Source: Geodermatophilus ruber
GTDB lineage: Bacteria > Actinomycetota > Actinomycetes > Mycobacteriales > Geodermatophilaceae
Assembly: GCF_900114385.1 (NCBI RefSeq)
Contig: NZ_FOSW01000002.1
Location: 186,001 to 250,000, forward strand
Length of the DNA: 64,000 nucleotides
Direction of reading: 5' to 3'
Shown here: positions 47,875 to 55,506 of the stretch, in pieces
Layout: each line of letters starts with the position of its first letter
How positions within the stretch are numbered: the first letter of the stretch is position 1
Program-made: the position numbers and the translations under genes
The notes under the pieces: model-generated
Database searches by the model: none
Told to the model about the DNA's origin: nothing
Seen by the model: the letters and a program-made list of their open reading frames with translations, nothing else

Positions 47875-50325
47875 ATGGCATCGCAGCAGACGACCGCCGT
47901 GCTCGAAGTCGCCGGCGTGCACTGGGCGTCGGAGAAGGCCCCCGTCGAACGCGTCCTCGGCCGACGCCCTGGCGTGCTGACGGTCGATGCCAATCCCGTG
48001 AGCCAGACCGCGACGGTCACCTACGATCCCGCACGGACCTCGGTGGCCGACCTCGCCGCATGGATCCGCGACTGCGGCTACCACTGCGACGGGCAGTCGG
48101 TTCCTCAGCACGTGTGCGATCCGGCGGCCGAGCCGCACGGCCGAGCCGCGCGCCCCGACGGCCACCGGCGGGAAGGGAGCGACGGGGGAGCACCGCACGA
48201 CCATGCCGGCGCCGACGGCCGCGTGGCGGCACACGGCGATCACCCCGCGATGGCGCCTCAGGACGCGATGGGCCACGGTGGGCACCACGCCGGCATGTCG
48301 ATGGACGACATGACCAGGGACATGCGCACCCGGTTCCTGGTGGCGGCGCTGCTGTCGATCCCGATCCTGCTGTGGTCACCGATCGGCCGGGAGGTCCTGG
48401 GCTTCACCACGCCCGCACCGTTTGGCCTGCGGGACGACGTCTTCTCGCTGATCCTCTCGCTTCCGGTGACCTTCTACTCGGCCTGGATCTTCTTCGCCGG
48501 CGCCTGGCGGGCGCTGCGCGGGCGGACGCTGGACATGATGGTGCTGGTCGCCGTCGCGGTCGGCGCCGGCTGGGGCTACAGCGTGGTGATCACGCTGACC
48601 GGCGGCGGCGAGGTGTTCTACGAGGCGGCCACCGTGCTGACCGCGTTCGTGCTGCTCGGGCACTGGTTCGAGATGCGCGCCCGCGGCGGGGCCAACGACG
48701 CCATCCGCACGCTGCTGGAGCTTGCGCCGCCGCGCGCGGTCGTGATCCGAGACGGGCAGCCGGCCGAGGTGCCCACGGCCGAGGTCGTCGTCGGCGATCT
48801 GTTGCTGGTCCGCCCCGGAGCCAAGATCCCCGTCGACGGGACGGTCGAGGACGGCGACTCCGAGGTGGACGAGTCGATGGTCACCGGGGAGAGCCTGCCG
48901 GTGCACAAGGCGCCCGGCGACGCGATCATCGGCGCCTCGGTCAACACCACCGGCACGCTGCGGGTCCGGGCGACGAAGGTCGGCTCCGACACCGCGCTGG
49001 CGCAGATCGTCGCGATGGTGCAGAAGGCGCAGAACTCCAAGGCACCCGGCCAGCGGCTGGCCGACCGGGCCGCGTTCTGGCTGGTGCTCGTCGCACTCCT
49101 CGGCGGCGGTCTCACCCTGGCCGTGTGGCTGCTGGCCGGCGCGTCGTTCGCCACGGCGATGCTGTTTGCGATCACCGTCGTGGTGATCACCTGCCCGGAC
49201 GCGCTCGGCCTGGCCACGCCGACGGCGATCATGGTCGGCACCGGGCTGGGCGCCCGGCGCGGCGTGCTGTTCAAGAACGCCACCGCGCTGGAGACCGCCG
49301 CCCGGATCGACACCGTGGTGATGGACAAGACCGGCACCCTGACCAAGGGCGAGCCGGAGGTCACCGACGTCGTCGTCGACGGCCTGGAGCCCGACGACGT
49401 CCTGGCCCTGGCCGCGGCCGTGGAGCGGGAGTCCGAGCACCCACTGGCCGCCGCGATTGCCCGGCACGCCGACACTCTCGGCGTGCCGGCCCTGACCGCG
49501 AGCGGCTTCCGCAACGTCCCCGGCCACGGGGCGTCCGCCGAGGTCGCGGGACGTCGGGTTCTGCTCGGCAACGCCACGCTGATGGCCGACGAGGGCGTCG
49601 ACCTCGGCACCCTCGCCGCCCGCCAGGACGAGCTCGCTCGCAGCGGCCGCACCGCCGTCCTGGTCGCCGTCGACGGACGCGCCGCCGGGGTGATCGCTCT
49701 GGCCGACGCCCCGCGGGCGACCTCGGCCGCCGCCGTGGCCGCGCTGCACGAGGCCGGCGTCGAGGTCGTCATGCTCAGCGGCGACAACGAGGCCACCGCC
49801 AGGCGCATCGCCGGCCAGCTCGGCGTCGACACCGCCATCGCCGACGTCCTGCCCGGCGACAAGGCCGCGAAGATCACCGAGCTGCAGCGGTCCAGTGAGC
49901 GGGTCGCGATGGTCGGCGACGGGGTCAACGACGCACCCGCACTCGCGACGGCCGACCTCGGCATCGCTATCGGCGCCGGCACCGACGTCGCCATCGAGAC
50001 CGCCGACGTCGTGCTCATGCGCTCCGACCCGCTCGACGTCCCCACCGCACTGACCATCGGCCGGGGCACGCTGCGCAAGATGCGGCAGAACCTGGGCTGG
50101 GCCGTCGGCTACAACGCCATCGCCCTGCCCATCGCCGCCGGGGTGTTCGAGCCGGCCTTCGGGCTGGTGCTGCGACCGGAGATCGCCGCCCTGTCGATGT
50201 CCGGGTCGAGCTTCCTGGTCGCGGTCAACGCCCTGCTGCTCAAGCGGCTCCGGTTGCCCGCCGCCCCGGAGGCGCCCACGGCTCAGGCGGCGACGGTGCG
50301 TTCGCCCGAGCCGTCGGTCGGCTGA
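47875..50325 (+). CDS. Heavy-metal P-type ATPase (copper-type) with CPD motif
   Basis: 816-residue P1B-type pump. The N-terminus (about 8-72) has an HMA-like fold, [28 protein letters not shown], but no CxxC. A His/Met-rich linker follows (about 90-140, e.g. [14 protein letters not shown]), then eight membrane helices. TM6 carries [12 protein letters not shown] where most pumps have CPC. The core enzyme is intact: [15 protein letters not shown] (phosphorylated Asp), HP near [10 protein letters not shown] and [10 protein letters not shown]. The GGAGAGG site precedes ATG 47875. The CsoR-like operator supports a copper role; the metal is unproven. Confidence 0.93.
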   Translation: MASQQTTAVLEVAGVHWASEKAPVERVLGRRPGVLTVDANPVSQTATVTYDPARTSVADLAAWIRDCGYHCDGQSVPQHVCDPAAEPHGRAARPDGHRREGSDGGAPHDHAGADGRVAAHGDHPAMAPQDAMGHGGHHAGMSMDDMTRDMRTRFLVAALLSIPILLWSPIGREVLGFTTPAPFGLRDDVFSLILSLPVTFYSAWIFFAGAWRALRGRTLDMMVLVAVAVGAGWGYSVVITLTGGGEVFYEAATVLTAFVLLGHWFEMRARGGANDAIRTLLELAPPRAVVIRDGQPAEVPTAEVVVGDLLLVRPGAKIPVDGTVEDGDSEVDESMVTGESLPVHKAPGDAIIGASVNTTGTLRVRATKVGSDTALAQIVAMVQKAQNSKAPGQRLADRAAFWLVLVALLGGGLTLAVWLLAGASFATAMLFAITVVVITCPDALGLATPTAIMVGTGLGARRGVLFKNATALETAARIDTVVMDKTGTLTKGEPEVTDVVVDGLEPDDVLALAAAVERESEHPLAAAIARHADTLGVPALTASGFRNVPGHGASAEVAGRRVLLGNATLMADEGVDLGTLAARQDELARSGRTAVLVAVDGRAAGVIALADAPRATSAAAVAALHEAGVEVVMLSGDNEATARRIAGQLGVDTAIADVLPGDKAAKITELQRSSERVAMVGDGVNDAPALATADLGIAIGAGTDVAIETADVVLMRSDPLDVPTALTIGRGTLRKMRQNLGWAVGYNAIALPIAAGVFEPAFGLVLRPEIAALSMSGSSFLVAVNALLLKRLRLPAAPEAPTAQAATVRSPEPSVG

Positions 50326-50380
50326 GGCCGTGGGCCGATGACCACGGGTCCTCTCGTGGGGCGACGAAGGACCTGAGCAC

Positions 50381-50424
50381 GGTGGGGCGGGTGGGGCTCG
50401 AACCCACGACCCAGGGATTATGAG
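50381..50424 (-). tRNA. 3' half of a tRNA (CAU anticodon) left at an attachment site
   Basis: Minus strand: anticodon loop CTCATAA (50418-50424), the 3' anticodon stem, variable region, a perfect T-arm GTGGG-TTCGAGC-CCCAC (50391-50407) and the 3' acceptor strand CCGCCCC then ACC. The sequence 5' of the anticodon (GGTCCTCCGAAAGAC) cannot form D-arm or acceptor stem. So only the 3' half exists, the usual footprint of an integrative element in a tRNA-Met-like gene. Confidence 0.82.
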
Positions 50425-50625
50425 GTCTTTCGGAGGACCCTTCTGACCTGCACCGATCTTGTTATCGCGCGTCTGAGCTGGGACTTTGCAGTTGGTGCGT
50501 GTTGGCCGCTTTGGGTCGTTTTCGGACCTTCTGTGGGCGCGGTGTGGGCGCGAGAGGTAGGGGTCCCAGGTAGGGGTATGCCCTTGCTGCCGCATCCGTG
50601 CGGTGTTGCCGCCGGCCCGCCGCTG

Positions 50626-50841
50626 TTACCGGCGGAACGCTTCCGCTGCGATCTGGTCGGTCAGCCAGCTGTCCAGATCCTCGCGGCGGAACATGACCCG
50701 TCGTCCTAACCGGAAGCCGCGGGGGCCGGCGCCGAGATGGCGCCAGTACCGCAGCGTGGCGACCGGGGTCCGGAGGTAGGTGGCGGCCTCCGGCAGCGTG
50801 AGCAGGTGTGGAGCTCCGGGGACCGTCTCGTCGGCGTGCAC
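50626..50841 (-). CDS. Excisionase-like HTH (MerR/Xis-type) protein
   Basis: 71 residues: LLTLPEAATYLRTPVATLRYWRHLGAGPRGFRLGRRVMFRREDLDSWL is the helix-turn-helix-17 excisionase fold typical of actinobacterial integrative elements. The start GTG 50839-50841 is chosen because AAGGAG lies 6 bases upstream; the longer frame to 50937 lacks homology. In such elements it sits next to the integrase; here the integrase is missing and only about 200 bp separate it from the tRNA fragment. Confidence 0.85.
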   Translation of the reverse strand: MHADETVPGAPHLLTLPEAATYLRTPVATLRYWRHLGAGPRGFRLGRRVMFRREDLDSWLTDQIAAEAFRR

Positions 50842-50958
50842 GTCGGCTCCTTCGCGGTTCGGGTCCCGCACCGTGCATCGGAGACCTCCGGTTCCGCTCC
50901 AGGCGATCTGCAGTTCCACTCCGGTCGTCGGGACCACCGTTCCGCGTACGGACGGTGT

Positions 50959-51453
50959 TCAGATCGGTCGTCCCGCTGCCCTCCGGTCGCGGACGAAGAG
51001 GCGTCGATCGAAGGCCTGGTGCACCTCACGGAGCGCGGCGCTCAGGTCGTGCAGGTCCCGGTCGTAGACACGGCCGTCGTCGATTTGGCGAGCGAGCTCG
51101 TGCAGCAGTTGCGCCCAGTCCCGTCGTGTCGGAGTCGCGGGCACCCGGACTTCGACGGGTCGCTCGACGACTCGTACGGCGGCCAGTCCCGAGGCGGCAG
51201 CACGGGCTTGCTCCCAGGCGCGCTGCCGGCACGACACCGAGCACCACTTCGGAAGCCGTCCACGCGCCTTCAACTCGAGCTTCTGGCCGCACCAGCCGCA
51301 CGTGGCGGCCGCACGCCGGCGATCGTCTGCTGTTGGCGCTGGCGGCGATTCTGAGCTCTCATGCGGCTCAGGACGCTGCTGGCCCGAGCGCTCACCGCGC
51401 GGTTGGTCACGCCCTGGTAGGGCCTCGTGTCGTCCGCTTGAACGCCTGGCCAT
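50959..51453 (-). CDS. Cys-rich mobile-element accessory protein
   Basis: 164 residues. Central zinc-binding motif ATCGWCGQKLELKARGRLPKWCSVSCRQRAWEQARAAASG (two CxxC/CxxxC pairs). The C-terminal half is helical, DWAQLLHELARQIDDGRVYDRDLHDLSAALREVHQAF. Proteins with this CGxCG...KWCSVSCRQRAWE pattern occur beside integrases and replication genes of actinobacterial plasmids and integrated elements; function unknown. ATG 51451-51453. Adjacent to the Xis-like gene and on the same strand. Confidence 0.75.
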   Translation of the reverse strand: MARRSSGRHEALPGRDQPRGERSGQQRPEPHESSESPPAPTADDRRRAAATCGWCGQKLELKARGRLPKWCSVSCRQRAWEQARAAASGLAAVRVVERPVEVRVPATPTRRDWAQLLHELARQIDDGRVYDRDLHDLSAALREVHQAFDRRLFVRDRRAAGRPI

Positions 51454-51497
51454 AGGCGCAGCGTATTCATCACGACGGAATAAGTCGCCCGACGTGC

Positions 51498-51517
51498 AAG
51501 AGGTGTGTCCCTCTTGA
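51498..51517. repeat. 7-bp inverted repeat CAAGAGG-N6-CCTCTTG
   Basis: Perfect arms 51498-51504 and 51511-51517 just upstream of the Cys-rich accessory gene; could be an operator. The intergenic interval 51454-51671 holds no gene. Confidence 0.5.
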
Positions 51518-51610
51518 TCTTGTGAGTCTGCAGTAGGCCTTGGATGGCGTTCTGTGACGGTGGGCAACCAGCGCAGGGGTGGCATCGATGACTGGTCCTG
51601 GTCGCGGTGG

Positions 51611-51636
51611 TGTCCCTAAGGGCGGCTTTAGGGACA
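51611..51636. repeat. 9-bp inverted repeat TGTCCCTAA-N8-TTAGGGACA
   Basis: Perfect arms 51611-51619 and 51628-51636. A further copy of GTGTCCCTAAG lies at about 52134-52144, upstream of the DUF6221-like gene. Likely an element-specific regulatory or recombination site, though no protein can be assigned. Confidence 0.55.
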
Positions 51637-51671
51637 GGCGCCGCTCGACCGTCGCAGGTTGCATCGGCGCC

Positions 51672-52097
51672 TCATGGCATCCACTCCGGGTTGTATTCCG
51701 GGTGATCGGCGTATGGCACGGCCATGAAGCGGAGGACCAGGCCGAGCGCTTCCACAGCGCCCAGAGGCTCTGATGGCGTGGGATCGTCGCCTGCTGTCGC
51801 GGTGACAGCGTCCTGGGCGCTTCTGTGGGCTGAGAGAATCCGCCGCTTGGCGTCGCACTCGGCGAGCACGCGCTCAGGGTCGTTCCGAACGATGTGACGA
51901 GCCGACGCCTGATCCATCAACTGCTTCCACGGGCCACAGGCGACAGGGACGCTGGTTCCATCGAGGAAGACCGCATCCCCCGCGCCGCTCCAGTACCAAC
52001 CGGCGGTCTCGCGGGAATCGATCACCCTTACCGCCGCGCGGGCTGCTGACTCGTCCTCGGTGATGCGAGCCAGAAGGAATGCGGGGAGGTTCTCCAC
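51672..52097 (-). CDS. DUF6221-like protein
   Basis: 141 residues: PAFLLARITEDESAARAAV at the N-terminus, then SARHIVRNDPERVLAECDAKRRILSAH (about 66-92) and the C-terminal VLRFMAVPYADHPEYNPEWMP, the pattern of DUF6221 proteins encoded on actinophages and integrative elements. Soluble; function unknown. GTG start at 52095-52097. Same strand as the other element genes. Confidence 0.8.
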   Translation of the reverse strand: MENLPAFLLARITEDESAARAAVRVIDSRETAGWYWSGAGDAVFLDGTSVPVACGPWKQLMDQASARHIVRNDPERVLAECDAKRRILSAHRSAQDAVTATAGDDPTPSEPLGAVEALGLVLRFMAVPYADHPEYNPEWMP

Positions 52098-52142
52098 GCG
52101 CCGATCTTCCCGCGATCCCCCGCGTGAACCAACGTGTCCCTA

Positions 52143-52712
52143 AGTGGGCCGCTCTGGGGCGACTGCTTGGTCGGCTGCCGTACCGGGGGCCTGGGGGCGG
52201 GCCTAGATCGCGAGACGTCTAGCTGCCGGCTGCCGGGTCGCCGGGCGCCCGGACCTCGGCCATCTGATCCTCGGTCAGCTCGCAGCCTCCAACGCAGTCG
52301 AACTCGGCCACCGCGTCGCCCGTCCACCCAACAGCGGCCCGCTCACCGCAGCTGGGACATGCCCCCCAGGTCACTCGCTCGCTCATACCCGCCTCGCCAC
52401 CGAGGCCCCGGAGACGGCTTCCCCGGAACTTGACAGTGTTAAGTCTCCCCGGGCGGCGACGCGCACGCTATCTGAGCGATTCACACCGTCCCCCGAGCCT
52501 GAGCTCGGCCCGGGGCGGCCAGGAGGAGGAGTCACTCCGGGTGTGCCCCGAGTCAGGGTTAGACCCGCACCGCGGAGCGCCCGTTCACCCCTCCCAAAAA
52601 CCCTCCATACCCCTCTGGCCAGGCCGTCTATCGGAGGATTAGGTAGTTCTACCGATGGACCGCTCAGCCTGGTGGGCGTGAGACCTCTCGCCCCGAGTGG
52701 GCCGCTATGGGG
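52143..52712. repeat. Direct repeat pair AGTGGGCCGCT(C/A)TGGGG
   Basis: Copies at 52143-52159 and 52696-52712 (one mismatch in 17) flank a 536-bp interval that includes the zinc-ribbon ORF. Origin unknown. Confidence 0.5.
52219..52386 (-). CDS. 55-residue zinc-ribbon-like protein
   Basis: MSERVTWGACPSCGERAAV then a C-terminal FDCVGGCELTEDQMAEV; the CxxC...CxxxC pattern suggests a small zinc-binding protein. ATG 52384-52386, stop TAG 52219-52221. It lies upstream of the DUF6221-like gene on the same strand within the element, and similar mini-genes accompany that family. Weak ribosome-binding site (GAGGCGGG). Confidence 0.6.
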   Translation of the reverse strand: MSERVTWGACPSCGERAAVGWTGDAVAEFDCVGGCELTEDQMAEVRAPGDPAAGS

Positions 52713-52901
52713 TCAGAGGGCGGCCCATGGGACAGGTGTGAGTTCGGCGTGGCCAGTCAGCCGCGCAGTCGCCGCCAGGCCGCCGGGGTCGCGGACCCAT
52801 AGACGAGGCCGAGCAATCGGAACGGCTCGGTGGCCTTCGACTGACGGGCGTGCAGCCGCCTGCAGGACGACCTCATCCCCGGGAGGCGTGGCCCTGGGAC
52901 G
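52387..52901. other. Element right flank, no confident gene
   Basis: Roughly 515 bp of mixed GC with a CTTGACAG -35-like motif near 52430, a small GGTAG-TT-CTACC inverted repeat near 52645-52656 and the second copy of the 17-bp direct repeat. Apparent frames lack homology. Probably the end of the integrated element. Confidence 0.35.
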
Positions 52902-53708
52902 TCACACGGCAGCGAGACCTCCATCGACGGTCAGCGTCGTCCCCGTGACGTACGAGGAGGCGGGGGAGGCCAGGTAGAGCAGTGCGCTGTCGAGCTCGTG
53001 CTGCTCCCCGAACCGGCCGAGGATGCTCTGGGCGGCCACCATCTCGCGCAGGACCGTGTCGTCACCAGCGGTCATCTCGCTGGCGAAGTAGCCGGGGCAC
53101 AGGGCGTTCACCCGGATCCCCCTGCGGCCGGACCACTCCTGCGCCAGGTCGCGGGTCAGCCCGATCACGCCTGCCTTGCTGGCGGCGTAGGACGCCTGCG
53201 GGAAGCGGGGGGCGACCAGGCCGAGCACACTGGCGACGTTCACGATCGCCGACCCCGGGGGCATGGCCGGGGCACACGCTTGGGCCATCCAGAACGTGCC
53301 CCGCAGGTTGACGTCGATGACGCTGTCGAAGGACTCCGGCGTTTCTCGCGAGGCCGGTACGGCCGTGCCGAGGCCGGCGTTGTTGACCAGGACGTCGATC
53401 CGCCCGAACTCCTCGACGGCGCGGGCGGCGACCGCGCGACAGTCCTCCGGCGAGCTCACGTCCGCGACCTGCGTGACCACCCGGCTGCCCGACGCCCGCA
53501 GCCGCTCCGCGTGCTTCTCCAGGAGGTGGGACCTACGCGCCGCCAGGACGAGGTGGGCCCCCACGGCCGCCAGCGCACGCGCGAAGCCCACTCCCAGGCC
53601 GGAGCTGGCGCCGGTGAGCACCACGACCCGTCCGTCCAGGCGGAAGGCGTCCAGCGGCGAGGCGGTGGACGTCGGCGCGCTGCCCATGGCCGTCCCGGTG
53701 AGTGTCAT
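52902..53708 (-). CDS. Short-chain dehydrogenase/reductase
   Basis: 268-residue classical SDR. Cofactor motif TGASSGLGVG (about residue 33), NNAG (about 110), catalytic Ser in NVASVLGL (about 160), Tyr/Lys in ASYAASKAG (about 172). The C-terminus SPASSYVTGTTLTVDGG is typical of FabG-like SDRs. NAD(P) specificity is unclear. Last gene of the flavin monooxygenase operon, 55 bp after the RibBA-like gene; it may oxidise or reduce the monooxygenase product. ATG 53706-53708. Confidence 0.93.
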   Translation of the reverse strand: MTLTGTAMGSAPTSTASPLDAFRLDGRVVVLTGASSGLGVGFARALAAVGAHLVLAARRSHLLEKHAERLRASGSRVVTQVADVSSPEDCRAVAARAVEEFGRIDVLVNNAGLGTAVPASRETPESFDSVIDVNLRGTFWMAQACAPAMPPGSAIVNVASVLGLVAPRFPQASYAASKAGVIGLTRDLAQEWSGRRGIRVNALCPGYFASEMTAGDDTVLREMVAAQSILGRFGEQHELDSALLYLASPASSYVTGTTLTVDGGLAAV

Positions 53709-53763
53709 GTGAGCGGCCTCCGGGATGCAGCAGTCGAGTGGGAACGGGTGGAGGGCGGGTGCG

Positions 53764-54858
53764 TCATTCGACGGCCCCGGCCCGGAGGTCGCACTGGCCG
53801 GCGGGCGTCAACGGAGCGCAGGCGACCACCGGCATCCCGAAGGCGCTCAGCCGTCCGGCGTGCCCGTGATCGTCGGTGAGCAGGACCACAGAGCGGACGC
53901 CGAGGTCGCGCAGCACGTGCGCGGCCACCCGGTCCCGATCCGCGGGTACGGCGACGCCGGTTGGTTGCCCGCCGCACGCCGCCCCGCCGCGCACGTAGAC
54001 CACGACGCCGTTCCCTGCCGTGGCGACGGCGTCCAGCGCTGCCGCCAGGTCGCCGGCGCACCGGCACCGCACCGAGCCGAGCAGGTCCCCCGCCAGGCAC
54101 TCGTCGTGGACCCGCACGGGAACGGCGTCTGCGTCCGCGACCGCCCCGGCCACGACGGCAAGGTGTTCCGTGCCGCCGCGCACGTCGACGTACGTGTGCT
54201 GCGTCAAGAGCCCGCGCCGGGTGGCCAGAGGGGCGACCGCGGCGGGGTGGACCAGGGGTTCCGCCCGTTCCCTGTGCCGGACGACGTCCTCCACCCGAAC
54301 GGTCGTCAGGTCGGCCAGCGCCGTCGGCAGCGGCTCGGACACGGACTCGGGGATCGCCGCGAACACCGCGGCGGGGACGAGTCCGGCCAGGCGGCAGAGG
54401 TCGGCCGCGGCCTCGGGGGGCGCCGGGCGCTCCAGGACACCACCCGGGCGCACCTGCACCGGCACGACGTGTCCCGGGCGGACGAGGTCCGCCGGTGTCG
54501 TCGACGGGTGCGCCAGTGCACGGACCGTGCGGGCTCGCTCGAGTGCGGAGATCCCCGTCGTCAGCCCGGCGCCGGCGTCGACCGACACGGCGAAGGCCTC
54601 GCGGCCAGCGTCGTCGGCCTCCATGAGCGGGATGTCGAGGGCCGCCAGCCGTTCCCCCTCGATGGCCACGCAAGCGAAGCCGCTGCTGTAGCGCACGAGC
54701 AGCGCCATGGTCCGGCCGGTCACCCGTTCCGCGGCGATCACCAGGTGCCGCTCGCGGGCGTGGGTGAGGACCACCGGCTCGCCCCGGCGAAGCGCGGCCA
54801 GGGCGCTGGGCGCGCCGTCGACCATCTCCGTGCGCTCGGCGAGCACCGCCCCGGTCAT
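53764..54858 (-). CDS. Degenerate RibBA paralogue (DHBP synthase/GTP cyclohydrolase II-like)
   Basis: 364 residues, alignable over both RibBA domains. The N-terminal DHBP-synthase half keeps FAVSVDAGAGLTTGIS and LVRPGHVVP. The acidic DDEDRENEGD motif is replaced by THARERH, and the GHTEA motif by PPEA. The GTP cyclohydrolase half keeps the zinc Cys in ECLAGDLLGSVRCRC, but RGHEGRGIGL is replaced by GGAACGG, and about 25 residues of the GTP-binding region are missing. It probably cannot make riboflavin precursors as RibBA does. ATG overlaps the FMN reductase stop (ATGA). Its place in a flavin operon hints at a flavin-linked role; that is inference. Confidence 0.8.
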   Translation of the reverse strand: MTGAVLAERTEMVDGAPSALAALRRGEPVVLTHARERHLVIAAERVTGRTMALLVRYSSGFACVAIEGERLAALDIPLMEADDAGREAFAVSVDAGAGLTTGISALERARTVRALAHPSTTPADLVRPGHVVPVQVRPGGVLERPAPPEAAADLCRLAGLVPAAVFAAIPESVSEPLPTALADLTTVRVEDVVRHRERAEPLVHPAAVAPLATRRGLLTQHTYVDVRGGTEHLAVVAGAVADADAVPVRVHDECLAGDLLGSVRCRCAGDLAAALDAVATAGNGVVVYVRGGAACGGQPTGVAVPADRDRVAAHVLRDLGVRSVVLLTDDHGHAGRLSAFGMPVVACAPLTPAGQCDLRAGAVE

Positions 54859-55505
54859 CGCCGGCCGCCCGGCAGGCCAGGGAGAGCGGGGTCGCGCCGC
54901 GCCGATACCAGCTCGGCGAAGCGGACGACCTCGTCCGCGACCACGTGCAGCTGCTCCAGGACCCGATGGTCGCTGCACATCCCGTCCGCGAAGCTGCACT
55001 GCGCCGAGTTGATGGCGGCGCCGTAGGGGGTGACCCACCCGCGCAGGGCGTGCACGATCGCCCGCAGCGCCGTCAACGTCGTCACCGAGGCCTGCCAGCC
55101 GTAGGCGGTGACGATCAGCCCGACGGACCGGTCGGCGAGGTACGGCAGCCGGTCCTCCCGCATGTCCTCGGTGTAGTCGAGGGCGTTCTTCACCATCCCC
55201 GAGAGCGAGCCGTGGTAGCCGGGGGAGGCGACGATCACCCCGTCGGCCCGCCGCAGCTCGGCGACGAGCTCCTCGGCGACCGGGCCCCCGCTGCCGGAGT
55301 CCGGGGCGTACATCGGCAACTGGGCCAGCTCCGCGCCGGTGAAGGCGCGCGTCGTGGCGCCCAGCTCCTCCGCGCGGCGCATCGCGGTGCGCAGTGCCTG
55401 CTCGCTGGACGAGCCCGGACGCACCGTCCCGCCGAGGCCCACGACGTGCAGCGGCCGCGCCCCGTCCCCTCCCCGGCCCGGTCGCGCGGCGGTCGCCGGG
55501 TCCAC
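54855..55505 (-). CDS. NAD(P)H-dependent FMN reductase (SsuE/ArsH-like)
   Basis: 216-residue flavodoxin-fold reductase. VVGLGGTVRPGSSSEQALRTAM (about 21-42) is the FMN-phosphate loop, and GVIVASPGYHGSLSGMVKNALDY (about 88-110) is the family motif. It would supply reduced FMN to the luciferase-like monooxygenase encoded immediately upstream (1 bp between its stop and this GTG). GTG 55503-55505. Four-gene operon monooxygenase-reductase-RibBA-like-SDR. Confidence 0.92.
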   Translation of the reverse strand: MDPATAARPGRGGDGARPLHVVGLGGTVRPGSSSEQALRTAMRRAEELGATTRAFTGAELAQLPMYAPDSGSGGPVAEELVAELRRADGVIVASPGYHGSLSGMVKNALDYTEDMREDRLPYLADRSVGLIVTAYGWQASVTTLTALRAIVHALRGWVTPYGAAINSAQCSFADGMCSDHRVLEQLHVVADEVVRFAELVSARRDPALPGLPGGRR

Positions 55506-55506
55506 G

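Larger units (their letters stand above)
50381..52880. mobile_element. Remnant integrative element (attachment site, Xis-like gene, small accessory genes)
   Basis: Begins at the tRNA 3' half and contains an excisionase-like HTH gene, a Cys-rich small protein, a DUF6221-like gene and a 55-codon zinc-ribbon ORF, all on the minus strand. GC is visibly lower from about 51450 to 52650 than in the flanks. No integrase or relaxase is present. The right boundary is not defined by a second tRNA copy in the window; 52880 is where typical chromosomal coding (SDR gene) resumes. Confidence 0.65.

Noticed and set aside
52757..52876. 39-residue ORF on the minus strand ending LGLVYGSATPAAWRRLRG
   Set aside because: It looks protein-like but is too short, has no good start signal, and no recognised family.
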